Notes: generated by a model from the sequence alone, not told the origin. A DNA stretch of 64,000 nucleotides from Streptomyces misionensis (GCF_900104815.1 NZ_FNTD01000004.1:1364001-1428000); one strand, 5' to 3'. Positions 13,824 through 22,696 are shown, numbered from the stretch's first letter. Translations and numbers: made by a program.

Positions 13824-14825
13824 CTAGAGCACGAATCCGTGCGGGAACGGATCGCTCGGGTCGAGCAGGTAGTTCGCCGTGCCGGTGATCCACGCCCGGC
13901 CGGAGAACTCCGGTACGACCGCGGGCAGTCCGCCCACCTCCGCGGCGCCGACCAGCCGGCCGGTGAACCGGGTGCCGATGAACGACTCGTTCACGAACTC
14001 GGTGTGCAGGGGCAGTCGGCCCCGCGCGTGCAGCTGGGCCATCCGGGCCGAGGTGCCCGTGCCGCACGGCGAGCGGTCGAACCAGCCCGGGTGGATGGCC
14101 ATGGCGTTGCGGGAGTGCCGGGCGGTGGAGCCCGGGGCCAGGAACTGCACGTGCTTGCAGCCGGAGATGCGCGGGTCCACCGGGTGCACCGGCCGGTTCC
14201 GCTCGTTCACCGCCCGCATGACGGCGAGGCCGGCGGCGAGGATCTCCTCCTTGTGCGACCGGTCGAACGGCAGCCCCAGCCGGTCGAGTTCGACGATGGC
14301 GTAGAAGTTGCCGCCGTAGGCCATGTCGTAGCGCACGTCCCCGACGCCCGGCACCCTCACCGTGGCGTCGAGTTCGAGCGCGAACGACTCCACATTGCGC
14401 AGGGTGACCCGCTCGGCGCGGCCGTCGCGGACCGCGACCCGGGCCTCGACCAGCCCGGCGGGTGTGTCCAGGCGTACGACGGTCTCCGGTTCCGTGACCG
14501 GCACCATCCCCGTCTCCACCAGGACGGTGGCCACCCCGATCGTGCCGTGTCCGCACATCGGCAGGAAGCCGCTGACCTCGATGTACAGCACGCCCCAGTC
14601 GGCGTCGGGGCGGGTCGGCGGCTGGAGGACGGCGCCGCTCATCGCGGCGTGGCCGCGCGGCTCGTCGACCAGGAAGCGGCGCAGCTCGTCCAGGTGCTCC
14701 ACGGCGTGGCGGCGCCGCTCGGCCATGGTGTCGCCCGAAACCGGTCCCACGCCGCCGGTGACGACGCGGGTGGGCATGCCCTCGGTGTGCGAGTCGACGG
14801 CACTGATCGTACGGACGGACCGCAT
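13824..14825 (-). CDS. Proline racemase family: 4-hydroxyproline 2-epimerase
   Basis: A 333-aa PLP-independent racemase. Both catalytic thiols are present: Cys91 in MCGHGTIG and Cys254 in RSPCGTGTSA. Having Cys rather than Ser/Thr at the first site points to a racemase/epimerase, not to the trans-3-hydroxyproline dehydratase branch. Expected reaction: trans-4-hydroxy-L-proline to cis-4-hydroxy-D-proline in the cytoplasm. It is last in a five-gene operon; its ATG overlaps the stop of the DapA-like gene (ATGA at 14822-14825 read on the minus strand). The substrate assignment rests mainly on the neighbours. Confidence 0.88.
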   Translation of the reverse strand: MRSVRTISAVDSHTEGMPTRVVTGGVGPVSGDTMAERRRHAVEHLDELRRFLVDEPRGHAAMSGAVLQPPTRPDADWGVLYIEVSGFLPMCGHGTIGVATVLVETGMVPVTEPETVVRLDTPAGLVEARVAVRDGRAERVTLRNVESFALELDATVRVPGVGDVRYDMAYGGNFYAIVELDRLGLPFDRSHKEEILAAGLAVMRAVNERNRPVHPVDPRISGCKHVQFLAPGSTARHSRNAMAIHPGWFDRSPCGTGTSARMAQLHARGRLPLHTEFVNESFIGTRFTGRLVGAAEVGGLPAVVPEFSGRAWITGTANYLLDPSDPFPHGFVL

Positions 14826-15760
14826 CAGCCGGCCCGCTTGCCGAGGGCGTCGACGGCGCGGGCCATGTCGGCCCTCACCTGCTCGCGCATCCGCTCGCTC
14901 AGCGCGCCGCGCGGCGGGCGGCAGGGGCCGCCGAACCGGCCGACCTCGTCCATGCCGAGCTTGACGGCCTGGACGAACTCGGTGCGCGAGTCCCAGCGGA
15001 AGGCCGCGATCAGCGGCTCGTAGAGGGCGCGGGCCTCCTCCACCTTGCCGGCCAGCGCCAGCTCGTACAGGCGGACCGACTCCGCGGGGAAGACGTTCGG
15101 GAAGCCTGCGAACCAGCCGGTGGCGCCCATCAGCAGACTCTCCAGCACGACGTCGTCGGCGCCGCTGACCACCTCCAGGCCGGGCGCCTGCTCGCGGATC
15201 TCCAGGACCCGCCGGACGTCACCGGAGAACTCCTTCACGGCGACGACGTTGTCGATGTGGGAGATCTCGGCGAGCAGGTCCGGCGTCAGGTCGACCTTGG
15301 TGTCGATGGGGTTGTTGTAGACCATCACCGGCAGGCCGACGGAGGCGACGGCCTCGAAGTGGGCGAGGACCTCGCCGCGGTTGGCGCGGTACATGGTCGG
15401 CGGCAGGCACAGCACGCCGTCGGCGCCGTCCTCGGCCGCCGCCTCGGCCCACTGCCGGGCCTGGTGTGAGCCGGCGCCGTGCACCCCGACGATCACGGTC
15501 CCCGAGTCGCCCACCGCCTCGATCGCCGTACGGGCCACCCTGCGGCGCTCCTCGTCGGTCAGCGAGGAGTACTCGCCCAGGGAGCCGTTCGGGCCGACGC
15601 CGTGGCAGCCGCCCGCGATCAGCCAGCGGCAGTGCTCGGCATAGCGGTCGTAGTCGACGGCCAGGCCGGCCGGGGCGGAGGCGTCCTCCCGGTAGGGCAG
15701 CGCGGTGGCCACCACGACGCCGCCGAGGGTCGCGTGCCGCTGCTTCTGCGTGTCGCTCAT
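14825..15760 (-). CDS. DapA-family deaminase/aldolase (1-pyrroline-4-hydroxy-2-carboxylate deaminase-like)
   Basis: A 311-aa class I aldolase-fold enzyme of the DHDPS/NAL family. The catalytic Tyr is in VYNNPIDT and the Schiff-base Lys in VAVKEFSGD. The classic TTGE segment is replaced by GPNGSLGEYS, as in non-biosynthetic members. In the hydroxyproline pathway this family member deaminates and dehydrates 1-pyrroline-4-hydroxy-2-carboxylate to 2-oxoglutarate semialdehyde. True dihydrodipicolinate synthase is unlikely given the operon. ATG at 15760 overlaps the upstream stop by four bases. Confidence 0.85.
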   Translation of the reverse strand: MSDTQKQRHATLGGVVVATALPYREDASAPAGLAVDYDRYAEHCRWLIAGGCHGVGPNGSLGEYSSLTDEERRRVARTAIEAVGDSGTVIVGVHGAGSHQARQWAEAAAEDGADGVLCLPPTMYRANRGEVLAHFEAVASVGLPVMVYNNPIDTKVDLTPDLLAEISHIDNVVAVKEFSGDVRRVLEIREQAPGLEVVSGADDVVLESLLMGATGWFAGFPNVFPAESVRLYELALAGKVEEARALYEPLIAAFRWDSRTEFVQAVKLGMDEVGRFGGPCRPPRGALSERMREQVRADMARAVDALGKRAG

Positions 15761-17268
15761 CAACTCTGCTCCGTCTTCGGGTGTCGGGTGCGGGAGATGG
15801 ACCGGTCGGGGACGGGTGCGGGGGCGGCGGCCAGTTCGCCGAGCCGGATGGGCTGGGCGATCGGCCGGTGGTGCGGGCCGCCGGACGCCGGGGGCCGGGG
15901 TCCGGTCGCCGGTGTGCCCTCGGCGGGGCGGCCGGCCGGCCGGGCGGTGAGCTGGGCGACCGTGGGGCCGCAGATCCGGCCCTGGCAGGGGCCGAGGCCG
16001 GCCCGCGACTCCAGCTTCCCGACGTGGGAGCCGCGGCCGACCGCGTTCCCGGCGGCCCGGCACAGCGAGGCGTAGTCGGTCTCCTCGCAGCGGCAGACGA
16101 CCGTGTCGGGGCGCAGCCACCCGGGCCACGCGGCGCCGACGGGGTGTGCCTCGGCCAGCCGGGCGGCGAAGGCGCGGCCCTGGTCCCGGGCGCGCCGCAG
16201 CGGGCGCAGCGCGGGGGCGTCCACCGCGCCGCCGGCCGCCAGCCATCCGGCGAGCGCGCCCTCGGCCCGTGCGGCCGGTGCGCCCGCGACACCGGTGATC
16301 TCACCGGCCGCGTACACGCCGGGGCAGCTGGTGAGCTGGTCGTCGTCGACGGCCACGAACTCGGCGCCCGGCGTGCCGCGCAGCGCGCATCCGGCGGCCA
16401 CCGGCAGTTCGAGCTGCGGGCTGAAGCCGTGGCCGACGCAGAGCGCGTCGACGGCGACCGTGCGCTCGGTGCCCGGCACCACCGACCAGTCGGGGCGCAG
16501 CCGTGCGGTGACGACCTCCTCCACCCGGCCGTCACCGCGCGCCGCCACGACGGTGCGGCCGACGCGGCAGGGCACCCGGTGCCGCAGCAACAAGGCGGTG
16601 TACCCGGCGAGTTCACCGGCCTTGCCGCCGTGGGCCGCCAGTTGCCACGGGCGCCGGGCCCAGCCGCGGGCCACGGTGCCCGCCGGGTTGGCCTCCAGCA
16701 GTTCCAGCACGCGGGAGCCCGCCTCCAGCAGGGAGGCGGCGACCGGCAGCAGGAAGGGGCCGGTACCGGCGATGACCACCCGGTCCCCGACGACGACCCG
16801 TTCGCCCTTGGCGAGCGCCTGCGCGGCGCCCGCGGTGAACACCCCGGGCAACTCCCAGCCGGGGAAGGGCAGTACGCGGTCGTGGGCGCCCGCGGCGAGC
16901 ACCAGCGCGTCGGGGTCGAGGACCAGACGGCCGCGGGCTCCGCCGTCGGCCGGGCCGCGCAGCAGGTGCACCCGTGGCACCCCGGGCTCGTCCGGGCGTT
17001 CCAGGGCCCAGACCGAGGTCTCGGGCCACCAGGCGCAGCGCGGGTGGCCGAGCACCCGGCGGCGCCGCCGGTCGAAGGCCCGCCAGCCGTGCTGGAGCCG
17101 TTCCGGGCGGGTGGCCCGGTAGGGCTCGGGCAGCATGCGGTGGTACTGCCCGCCGGGCTGGTCGGCCGAGTCGAGCAGGGTGACCCGGGCGCCGGCGGCG
17201 AGCGCGGCCTGCGCAGCGGCGAGACCCGCGGGTCCCGCGCCGACCACGGCCACGTGGCGCGTGCTCAT
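15760..17268 (-). CDS. FAD/NAD(P)-binding subunit with BFD-type [2Fe-2S] domain (D-hydroxyproline dehydrogenase-type)
   Basis: A 502-aa flavoprotein. The N-terminal FAD site is VVGAGPAGLAAA; a second dinucleotide motif IAGTGPFLLP lies near residue 165, and the CVGHGFSPQLEL and YAAGEITGVAG segments close the fold. The C-terminal quarter carries CRCEETD and, later, GPCQGRIC, a Fer2_BFD-like iron-sulfur site. This is the alpha subunit architecture of HcnB/LhpB-type amino-acid dehydrogenases. It should form a complex with the small ferredoxin-like subunit and the DadA-like subunit encoded just upstream. Start and stop both lie in 4-nt overlaps. The last 60 residues are Pro/Arg-rich and look disordered. 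Confidence 0.86.
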   Translation of the reverse strand: MSTRHVAVVGAGPAGLAAAQAALAAGARVTLLDSADQPGGQYHRMLPEPYRATRPERLQHGWRAFDRRRRRVLGHPRCAWWPETSVWALERPDEPGVPRVHLLRGPADGGARGRLVLDPDALVLAAGAHDRVLPFPGWELPGVFTAGAAQALAKGERVVVGDRVVIAGTGPFLLPVAASLLEAGSRVLELLEANPAGTVARGWARRPWQLAAHGGKAGELAGYTALLLRHRVPCRVGRTVVAARGDGRVEEVVTARLRPDWSVVPGTERTVAVDALCVGHGFSPQLELPVAAGCALRGTPGAEFVAVDDDQLTSCPGVYAAGEITGVAGAPAARAEGALAGWLAAGGAVDAPALRPLRRARDQGRAFAARLAEAHPVGAAWPGWLRPDTVVCRCEETDYASLCRAAGNAVGRGSHVGKLESRAGLGPCQGRICGPTVAQLTARPAGRPAEGTPATGPRPPASGGPHHRPIAQPIRLGELAAAPAPVPDRSISRTRHPKTEQS

Positions 17269-17621
17269 GTGCCCTCCTCGGCCGGCGGGGCGGGGTGCCG
17301 CCGCTGCGCGTCGCCGGGCCCGGGGCGCCGGCTCTGGGTGGTGACCACGTCGCCGTCGCAGACCCGGCGGCGGCAGGCGCGGACGTCGCGCTCCTCCCCC
17401 ACGGTCACCAGGCAGTCGAAGCAGACGCCGATGCCGCAGAAGACGCCCCGCGGGGCGCCGGAGCGGCCCTGCCGCCAGGCGAGACGGCCGGCGGCGAGCA
17501 GGGCGCCCGCGATGGTCTGGCCCTCGATGCCGTCGACGGGTTCGCCGTCCACGGTGAACCGCAGCGGCCGGTCCCGCCGTCCGACGCCGTCGCACTCGGC
17601 GCGGACGCGTCTGGGGCTCAT
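17265..17621 (-). CDS. Small [2Fe-2S] subunit (HcnA/LhpE-like)
   Basis: A 118-aa plant-type ferredoxin-like subunit. The cluster ligands are Cys62, Cys67, Cys70 and Cys83 (CGIGVCFDC then C), matching the Fer2_4 proteins that partner FAD amino-acid dehydrogenases. It would pass electrons between the two flavoprotein subunits of a hydroxyproline or amino-acid dehydrogenase. It overlaps both neighbours by four bases, which fits equimolar synthesis of one complex. Confidence 0.87.
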   Translation of the reverse strand: MSPRRVRAECDGVGRRDRPLRFTVDGEPVDGIEGQTIAGALLAAGRLAWRQGRSGAPRGVFCGIGVCFDCLVTVGEERDVRACRRRVCDGDVVTTQSRRPGPGDAQRRHPAPPAEEGT

Positions 17622-18817
17622 GCCGTCTCCTCCCTGGTGGTGCTGGTGTGCTCGCCGAGCACGGCCGGGCGGTCCACCCGGAACGGGGTGGTGTCCATGT
17701 CCGTCGGCTCACCGAGCAGCAGTTGGCGCAGCAGCCGTGCGCTGCCCACCGACAGGCCGATGCCGGCGCCCTCGTGGCCGCCGACGTGCCACAGTCCGGC
17801 CATGCGCGGGTCGGCGCCGATGACCGGCAGGTGGTCGGGGACGTAGGGGCGGAAGCCGCCGTAGGCGCGCATCACCGGGACGCCGGCCAGCGCCGGGAAC
17901 AGGCGCAGCGCCTTGGCGGCGACGGCCGACAGGACCTCGAGGCGCAGCCGGTCGTCGAACCCGACGCGGCGGCGGGAGGAGCCGATGAGCACGGTGCCGG
18001 CGCGGGTGGACTCCACCACCGCCGAGGTCCGCAGGTCGGCCGCGCCGCTGCCGACCGCGCCCACGTAGTCCGCGTCGTAGACCTTGTGGAAGACCGTCGG
18101 CGGCAGCGGCGTGGTCACCAGGACGTCGCCGCGCCGGGGCCGGATGTCCACGGGGGCGCCCAGCCGCGTGGCCAGTCGGCCGGACCAGGGGCCCGCGGCG
18201 TTGACGAAGCAGTCCGCCTCCAGGGGGCCGGCCGAGGTGCGGACCGCGGTGATCCGGCCGCCGCGGGTGACCGCGCCGAGCACCTCGCAGTCCGTGCGCA
18301 GGGCGGCGCCCGCCGCGAGGGCGTCGGTGAGCAGCGCGGCGGCCGCGGCGGCCGGCTGCACCTGGGCGTCCTGCGGGTAGTGCACCGCGGCGGCGGCCTC
18401 GCGGGTGAGGTACGGCTCGGCCGCGGCGAGCGCGTCGGCGTCGAGGTCCTCGGTGTGCACGCCCGCGGTGCGCTGGGCGGCGGCGAAGCGGGTCAGCTCG
18501 CGGGCGCCGGCGTCGGTCGTCGCCACGACGATGCCGCCCTTGGGTTCCCACTCCACCGCCCGTGCCGCGTGCGCGTTCCGCTCGGCGGCGGCCGCCAGCA
18601 CCCGCGGCCACAACGCCCGTGACAGCTGGGCGAGTTCGAGTTCGGGGCCCGGCCCCTTGTCGGAGACGAGGACGTTGCCCTCGCCGTGCGCCGTGGTCGC
18701 CGAGGCGGGGGCGCCGCGTTCGACGACGGTGACGTCGAACCCGGCCAGCGCCAGCTCGCGGGCGCAGGCACAGCCGACGATCCCGGCGCCCAACACCACA
18801 GCCCGTGTTCCGTACAT
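17618..18817 (-). CDS. DadA-like FAD-dependent amino-acid oxidoreductase
   Basis: A 399-aa glycine-oxidase/D-amino-acid dehydrogenase-type flavoprotein: FAD motif VLGAGIVGCACA near residue 8, FVNAAGPWSG in the middle, and GHEGAGIGLSVGSA near the C-terminus. Together with the following two subunits it would oxidise cis-4-hydroxy-D-proline to the pyrroline intermediate. I chose ATG at 18817 because GGAGA lies eight bases upstream; an in-frame ATG at 18838 sits inside the palindromic operator and lacks a ribosome site. First gene of the operon; its stop overlaps the next ATG (ATGA). Confidence 0.87.
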   Translation of the reverse strand: MYGTRAVVLGAGIVGCACARELALAGFDVTVVERGAPASATTAHGEGNVLVSDKGPGPELELAQLSRALWPRVLAAAAERNAHAARAVEWEPKGGIVVATTDAGARELTRFAAAQRTAGVHTEDLDADALAAAEPYLTREAAAAVHYPQDAQVQPAAAAAALLTDALAAGAALRTDCEVLGAVTRGGRITAVRTSAGPLEADCFVNAAGPWSGRLATRLGAPVDIRPRRGDVLVTTPLPPTVFHKVYDADYVGAVGSGAADLRTSAVVESTRAGTVLIGSSRRRVGFDDRLRLEVLSAVAAKALRLFPALAGVPVMRAYGGFRPYVPDHLPVIGADPRMAGLWHVGGHEGAGIGLSVGSARLLRQLLLGEPTDMDTTPFRVDRPAVLGEHTSTTREETA

Positions 18818-18826
18818 CGAACCGTC

Positions 18827-18847
18827 TCCGTTCGTCATAGCGAACGA
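18827..18847 (-). promoter_or_regulatory. Operator-like palindrome of the hydroxyproline operon
   Basis: GTTCG-TCATAG-CGAAC (18830-18845) is an inverted repeat directly upstream of the ribosome-binding site of the first catabolic gene. From 18827 the first 20 bases match 17 of the 20 at 19561 in front of the XRE-cupin gene (TCCGTTCG, two variable bases, ATAGCG, one variable base, ACG). The shared sequence is the likely binding site of that regulator. Confidence 0.6.
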
Positions 18848-18922
18848 CGGAAACGTAAGACCGGGCACGGGGTCTGTCAACGGTCGCGCCGGGGGCGGTT
18901 CCCCCGGCCGCGCCGCGGCGGG

Positions 18923-19540
18923 TCACTCCGCAGCCGGGTGGGTGCCGCCGAGTCCCGGGTCGGACAGGTGGAGCCGCTGCTCCGCCCGGTACTGGAGCAG
19001 CAGGACCGAGCGGACCTCGCCGTCCAGCGCCGTGTAGGCGTGCGGCCGCGAGGCGTCGAAGCGCACGTAGTCGCCGGGGCCCAGCTCCACCTCCTCCCGT
19101 TCCACCCGCACGCCGAGCCGCCCGGCCTGCACGATGGTGTGCTCGGTGCCCACGTGGCCGAGCGACTGCTGGGTGCGCCCGGCCCGCACCCGCTGGTCGA
19201 AGACCTCGATCACGGCGTCGCCGGACTCGATCCGCTGGAGCGGGCGCAGATCGACGCCCTCACCGCTGAGCACCTCCGTCTCGGCGGCCCGCACGACGGT
19301 CAGCTCGCCGGCCGGCCGCGCGTCCAGCAGGTCGGAGATGGGCACCTGAAGCACCCGGGACAGGCTGAAAACCGTCTCGATCGTGGGATTTCCCGTCCCG
19401 GACTCCAGCTGCGACAGCGTCGCCTTGCCGATCTTCGACCGCCTGGACAGCTCGGAGAGCGACAGCCCCCGCCGGGTCCTGGCCCGTCGCAGGTTGACCG
19501 CCAGCATGCGCCGGACCGAACCCTCACAGACGCTCACCAT
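18923..19540 (-). CDS. XRE-family regulator with C-terminal cupin sensor
   Basis: A 205-aa regulator: helix-turn-helix at about 14-68 (GLSLSELSRRSKIGKATLSQLE) and a cupin-2 barrel at about 125-190 (GTEHTIVQAG, then PGDYVRFDA and HAYTAL). Such XRE-cupin proteins commonly control amino-acid or polyamine catabolism and bind the pathway metabolite in the cupin. ATG at 19540 follows a GGGGTGAG ribosome site. It is transcribed in the same direction as the catabolic operon, 105 nt before it, and near-identical palindromes precede both units, so it is the probable pathway regulator and autoregulates. Confidence 0.88.
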   Translation of the reverse strand: MVSVCEGSVRRMLAVNLRRARTRRGLSLSELSRRSKIGKATLSQLESGTGNPTIETVFSLSRVLQVPISDLLDARPAGELTVVRAAETEVLSGEGVDLRPLQRIESGDAVIEVFDQRVRAGRTQQSLGHVGTEHTIVQAGRLGVRVEREEVELGPGDYVRFDASRPHAYTALDGEVRSVLLLQYRAEQRLHLSDPGLGGTHPAAE

Positions 19541-19560
19541 CTCACCCCTACCCTTCCACT

Positions 19561-19609
19561 TCCGTTCGGTATAGCGTACGGACGTTCTCGGGTCGCGTTC
19601 GCTACACGG
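19561..19609 (-). promoter_or_regulatory. Operator region of the XRE-cupin gene
   Basis: TCCGTTCG, six bases, CGTACGGA (19561-19582) is a near-perfect inverted repeat with one mismatch per arm. A second, weaker copy in inverted orientation, GTTCGCTACACGG, lies at 19597-19609. The first copy matches the site before the catabolic operon. The spacing from the start codon (about 20 nt) suits autoregulation. Confidence 0.6.
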
Positions 19610-19717
19610 ATCAGGATCGGGCATCGTCGGGCGCCGCACCATCTCCGCCGTGCGGAGCCGGGCGAGGGCGCGTGCCGGGGTGGCCGACGGCGCCTCGCGA
19701 CGTGGCCTGCGCGGTGG

Positions 19718-21049
19718 TCAGTCCCGCTGTGCCGCGAGCACGCGCCGCGCCGCGATCGCCGCCGAGTGGACGGCCCCCTCGCTGTTGGGGCGCAGGGCCA
19801 CCCAGTCGCCGGCGTAGTCGACGCGGCGCAAAGGGCGGTCGAGGAACGAGCGGCGCAGACGCAGGGCGGCCGGGGTGGCTTCGGGGAGCCCGTTGGGCCA
19901 GCGGACCACGAGGGTGGTGTGCGTGGCCTCGGTCAGGCCCGGCAGGTAGCGCTCGGCACGGGCCCCGACCTCGGCCGCGATCTCGGCATCGCTGCGGGTC
20001 AGCAGGCGCGTCGACGCGTAGGGGGAGGCGAAGAGGCTGACCAGGCCCCGGCCCGGGGGCACCCGGCCGGGGGCCTTGATGTGGTCGAGGATGGCGCCGG
20101 CGAACACCCGGTCGTCCACGGCGGGGACCTGGAGGGCGTAGGAGGGGCGCGGGGTGGGGCTCGGCAGCGGGCGGTCCAGCAGGCACAGCACCTTGAGCAT
20201 CGGACGGTAGGTGCTCGCCGTCAGGAACGGCTGCTCGTCGTCGGGGAGTTCGGCGTGCAAGGCGAGGGCCACGGGCGCGGGCACGGCCAGTACGGCGCGG
20301 CCGGCGGTCACCGTCGTGCCGTCGGCCAGGTCGAGGCGTACCGTGCGCGGGCCCGGCTTGACCGCGACGACCGCGTTGCCGGTGACCACGTCCAGACGGC
20401 CCGCCAGTTCCCTGGCCAGGGTGTCCATGCCGTCCCGGTAGGCCACCCAGCGTTCTCCGGCGCCGCCGACGGCGAGCAGCAGCGAGGCCATCGGGGCGAT
20501 CGCCGAACGGTCCGGCCGCCAGCCGAAGAACGCGCCCGCCAGCGGCTGCAACAGGCGGTCGTGCAGGTCGGGGTGGTGGCGGCGGGCGTACTCCTCGATG
20601 GTCGCGTCGCCCAGGGGTGTCGCCTCCGGGTGGGCCTGGTCGAAGCGGCTCTTGTGCAGCGCGAGCGACGCGGTGAAGCGCAGCCAGGACAGCCGCCCGC
20701 GCCAGGACATCCCGGCGCCGGTCAACAGGCCCGCCGGATGGCCGAAGTCGGCGTGGGCGCGGCCGTCGCGCCAGATCGCGATGCGCCCGCCCACCGGGAC
20801 GACGGCGTCCGCCGCCAGGCCGACCGCCCGGATCAGCCGCCAGGTGGCGTCATAGCCGCGGGTGGCGATCTGCTCGGCGCCCTCGTCCAGCACGTATCCC
20901 TCGTGCCGGCGGCCGGCCATGCGCCCGCCGACCCGGGCGCACGCCTCGAACACGCGTACCGTCCGGCCGGTCCCGGTCAGGTGGAAAGCGGTGGCCAGGC
21001 CGGAGATCCCGGCCCCGACCACGGCCACGTCGACGTCCGTGTCGGGCAT
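19718..21049 (-). CDS. FAD amine-oxidase / protoporphyrinogen-oxidase-like protein
   Basis: A 443-aa flavoprotein. The N-terminus has VVGAGISGLATAFHL followed by RVGGRM, the GG-doublet motif of the amine oxidase/phytoene desaturase superfamily. The C-terminal YAGDWVALRPNSEGAVHSA is the second FAD contact. Catalytic substrate residues are not recognisable. GAAGGAAG precedes the ATG. It is the last gene of a same-strand trio with an AMP-ligase (50 nt gap) and a UbiA prenyltransferase, so it may oxidise or desaturate a prenylated product. Family members also include carotenoid-type desaturases; exact reaction unknown. Confidence 0.82.
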   Translation of the reverse strand: MPDTDVDVAVVGAGISGLATAFHLTGTGRTVRVFEACARVGGRMAGRRHEGYVLDEGAEQIATRGYDATWRLIRAVGLAADAVVPVGGRIAIWRDGRAHADFGHPAGLLTGAGMSWRGRLSWLRFTASLALHKSRFDQAHPEATPLGDATIEEYARRHHPDLHDRLLQPLAGAFFGWRPDRSAIAPMASLLLAVGGAGERWVAYRDGMDTLARELAGRLDVVTGNAVVAVKPGPRTVRLDLADGTTVTAGRAVLAVPAPVALALHAELPDDEQPFLTASTYRPMLKVLCLLDRPLPSPTPRPSYALQVPAVDDRVFAGAILDHIKAPGRVPPGRGLVSLFASPYASTRLLTRSDAEIAAEVGARAERYLPGLTEATHTTLVVRWPNGLPEATPAALRLRRSFLDRPLRRVDYAGDWVALRPNSEGAVHSAAIAARRVLAAQRD

Positions 21050-21099
21050 CAGCGGCGCTTCCTTCGTCTGGGTGTCGATGTGAACGGGACGGGACCGGC

Positions 21100-22695
21100 T
21101 CAGGTCCAGTGGCCGGTGCCGTACGGCGCCGCGCCGTCGAGCAGTCGGTCCCGCAGCTCCTGCCGCCGGACCTTGCCGGTCCCGGTGAGCGGCAGCCGGT
21201 CCAGGGGCACGAGCGCGGGCTCGGCGAGCGGCGGCAGATCGGCCACGGCCCGGCACCAGGCGTCGCGCGCGAGCGTGCCGTCCCGGGTCGCCAGGACCGG
21301 CAGCGGGGGCCCGCCCGCCCGGCCGAGCACCACCGCCTCGACGACCTCCGGCAGCCGGTCGTGCAGCACGTCCTCGATCTCGGCGGCGCTGCCGACCGGG
21401 ACCGTGTCCACCTCGCGGTCGAGCAGCCGCAGCCGGCCGGACCGGGTGACGACGCCGAGGTCCCCGGTGGCGAACCAGCGGCCCGCCGACTTGGCCCGCA
21501 GCCGCTCCTGCTCCCCGACGTACCCCGCGCACAGCGCGGCGGTACGGGCCATCACCAGGCCGGGCTCGCCGCGCGGCACCGGCCGCAGGGTGGCCGGGTC
21601 CACCACCCGGAGCCTCGTCCTGCCGGGCACCGGGCGGCCCAGGTCGCGGGTCGTGGGGTGCCGCTCCCCGAGCGGGCGCACCGAGCGGCGGGTGAGGCAG
21701 CGGAAGGTGAGCGGCCCGGTCTCGGACTGCCCCCACACCTGCACCCACAGCGGCAGCCGGCGGCGGGTGGCGGCGAGGTAGGCGCGCACCGTGGGCGGGT
21801 GGATCGCGTCGAAGGTGCTGATGTAGAGGCGCACCCGGCGGAACGGGTTGTCCGGCGCGGCCGCGAGCGGCTGCCAGCGCACGTAGGCCGAGGGGGTGGC
21901 CTCCAGGACGGTCGGGCGGTGGGCCCGCAGCACGGGCCCGGCGCGTTCCGGGTCGAAGCCGTCGAGGAGCACCACCGTGCGCGGGGCGAGCCAGAACGCG
22001 CTCAGCGTCCAGGTGAGGCCGCGTCCGTGGGCGTACGACGTGGCCTGGGCGACGGTGTCGCCGGGCCTGCTGCTCACCAGCGGCCAGCGCCGTGCCTCGG
22101 CCGCCGCGATCCGGTGGACGAGCGAGGCGGTCGTGTGGCTGACCAGCTTGGGGACGCCGGTGGTGCCCGAGGTGTGCATGATCGCCAGCGGGGCGTCGCG
22201 GTCCGGGCGTCGGGGCGGAGGCGGCCGGTGGCCGCGCACGTCGGCCACGGTGACGGCGCCGGGGGCCGGGCCGTCGAGGGTGAGGGTGCGGCGGGCGAGG
22301 GCGGTCGGGTCGGTCCCGGCGGCGCGGACGGCGGCCAGCGTGTCCGAGGTGGTGACCAGGGCCGCCGCGTCGAGGCGCTTGAGCAGCAGCCGGAGGGTCT
22401 CCGGCGGGAGGCTCCCGGAGATCAGCGCGGGCACCGCGCCGATGCGGGCGGCGGCGCAGGCGAGCAGGACGTAGTCCCAGTGGTTGGGTTTGATCACGGC
22501 GACCCGGTCGCCCCGCGCGACACCGAGGGCGGCGAGCCAGCCCGCGGCCCGTGTCACGAGCGCGGCGATCTCTTCGATCCGGTACTCGGTCCGGCCGCCG
22601 TCCGGGATGTCCAGCGAGCGGCTCAGGCACACCCGCGTCGCGCTGCCGCGGTCGGCCAGGGCGTCGAAGAACAGCCCGGGTTCGAGGGTTCTCAT
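21100..22695 (-). CDS. Class I adenylate-forming enzyme (acyl/aryl-CoA ligase-like)
   Basis: A 531-aa ANL-superfamily enzyme without a carrier domain. Core motifs: MHTSGTTGVPKLVSH (P-loop), WGQSETGP (A5-like), WFATGDLG, DREVDTVPVGSAAEIE in place of the usual K-x-x-G hinge, and the A10 lysine in LTGTGKVRR. It activates a carboxylate as an acyl-adenylate and probably transfers it to CoA. It begins one base past the UbiA stop on the minus strand, indicating tight co-expression. I cannot tell the acid substrate from the sequence. Confidence 0.84.
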   Translation of the reverse strand: MRTLEPGLFFDALADRGSATRVCLSRSLDIPDGGRTEYRIEEIAALVTRAAGWLAALGVARGDRVAVIKPNHWDYVLLACAAARIGAVPALISGSLPPETLRLLLKRLDAAALVTTSDTLAAVRAAGTDPTALARRTLTLDGPAPGAVTVADVRGHRPPPPRRPDRDAPLAIMHTSGTTGVPKLVSHTTASLVHRIAAAEARRWPLVSSRPGDTVAQATSYAHGRGLTWTLSAFWLAPRTVVLLDGFDPERAGPVLRAHRPTVLEATPSAYVRWQPLAAAPDNPFRRVRLYISTFDAIHPPTVRAYLAATRRRLPLWVQVWGQSETGPLTFRCLTRRSVRPLGERHPTTRDLGRPVPGRTRLRVVDPATLRPVPRGEPGLVMARTAALCAGYVGEQERLRAKSAGRWFATGDLGVVTRSGRLRLLDREVDTVPVGSAAEIEDVLHDRLPEVVEAVVLGRAGGPPLPVLATRDGTLARDAWCRAVADLPPLAEPALVPLDRLPLTGTGKVRRQELRDRLLDGAAPYGTGHWT

Positions 22696-22696
22696 C

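Noticed and set aside
14825..15760. Lysine-pathway dihydrodipicolinate synthase
   Set aside because: Operon context and altered TTGE region point to a catabolic family member.
18815..18838. ATG at 18838 as the start of the DadA-like gene
   Set aside because: It lies inside the palindromic operator and has no ribosome site; ATG 18817 has GGAGA at the right distance.
18686..21781. Plus-strand 1,031-codon frame across the regulator and FAD-oxidase genes
   Set aside because: Spans several well-supported minus-strand genes and their operator region; no recognisable domain.
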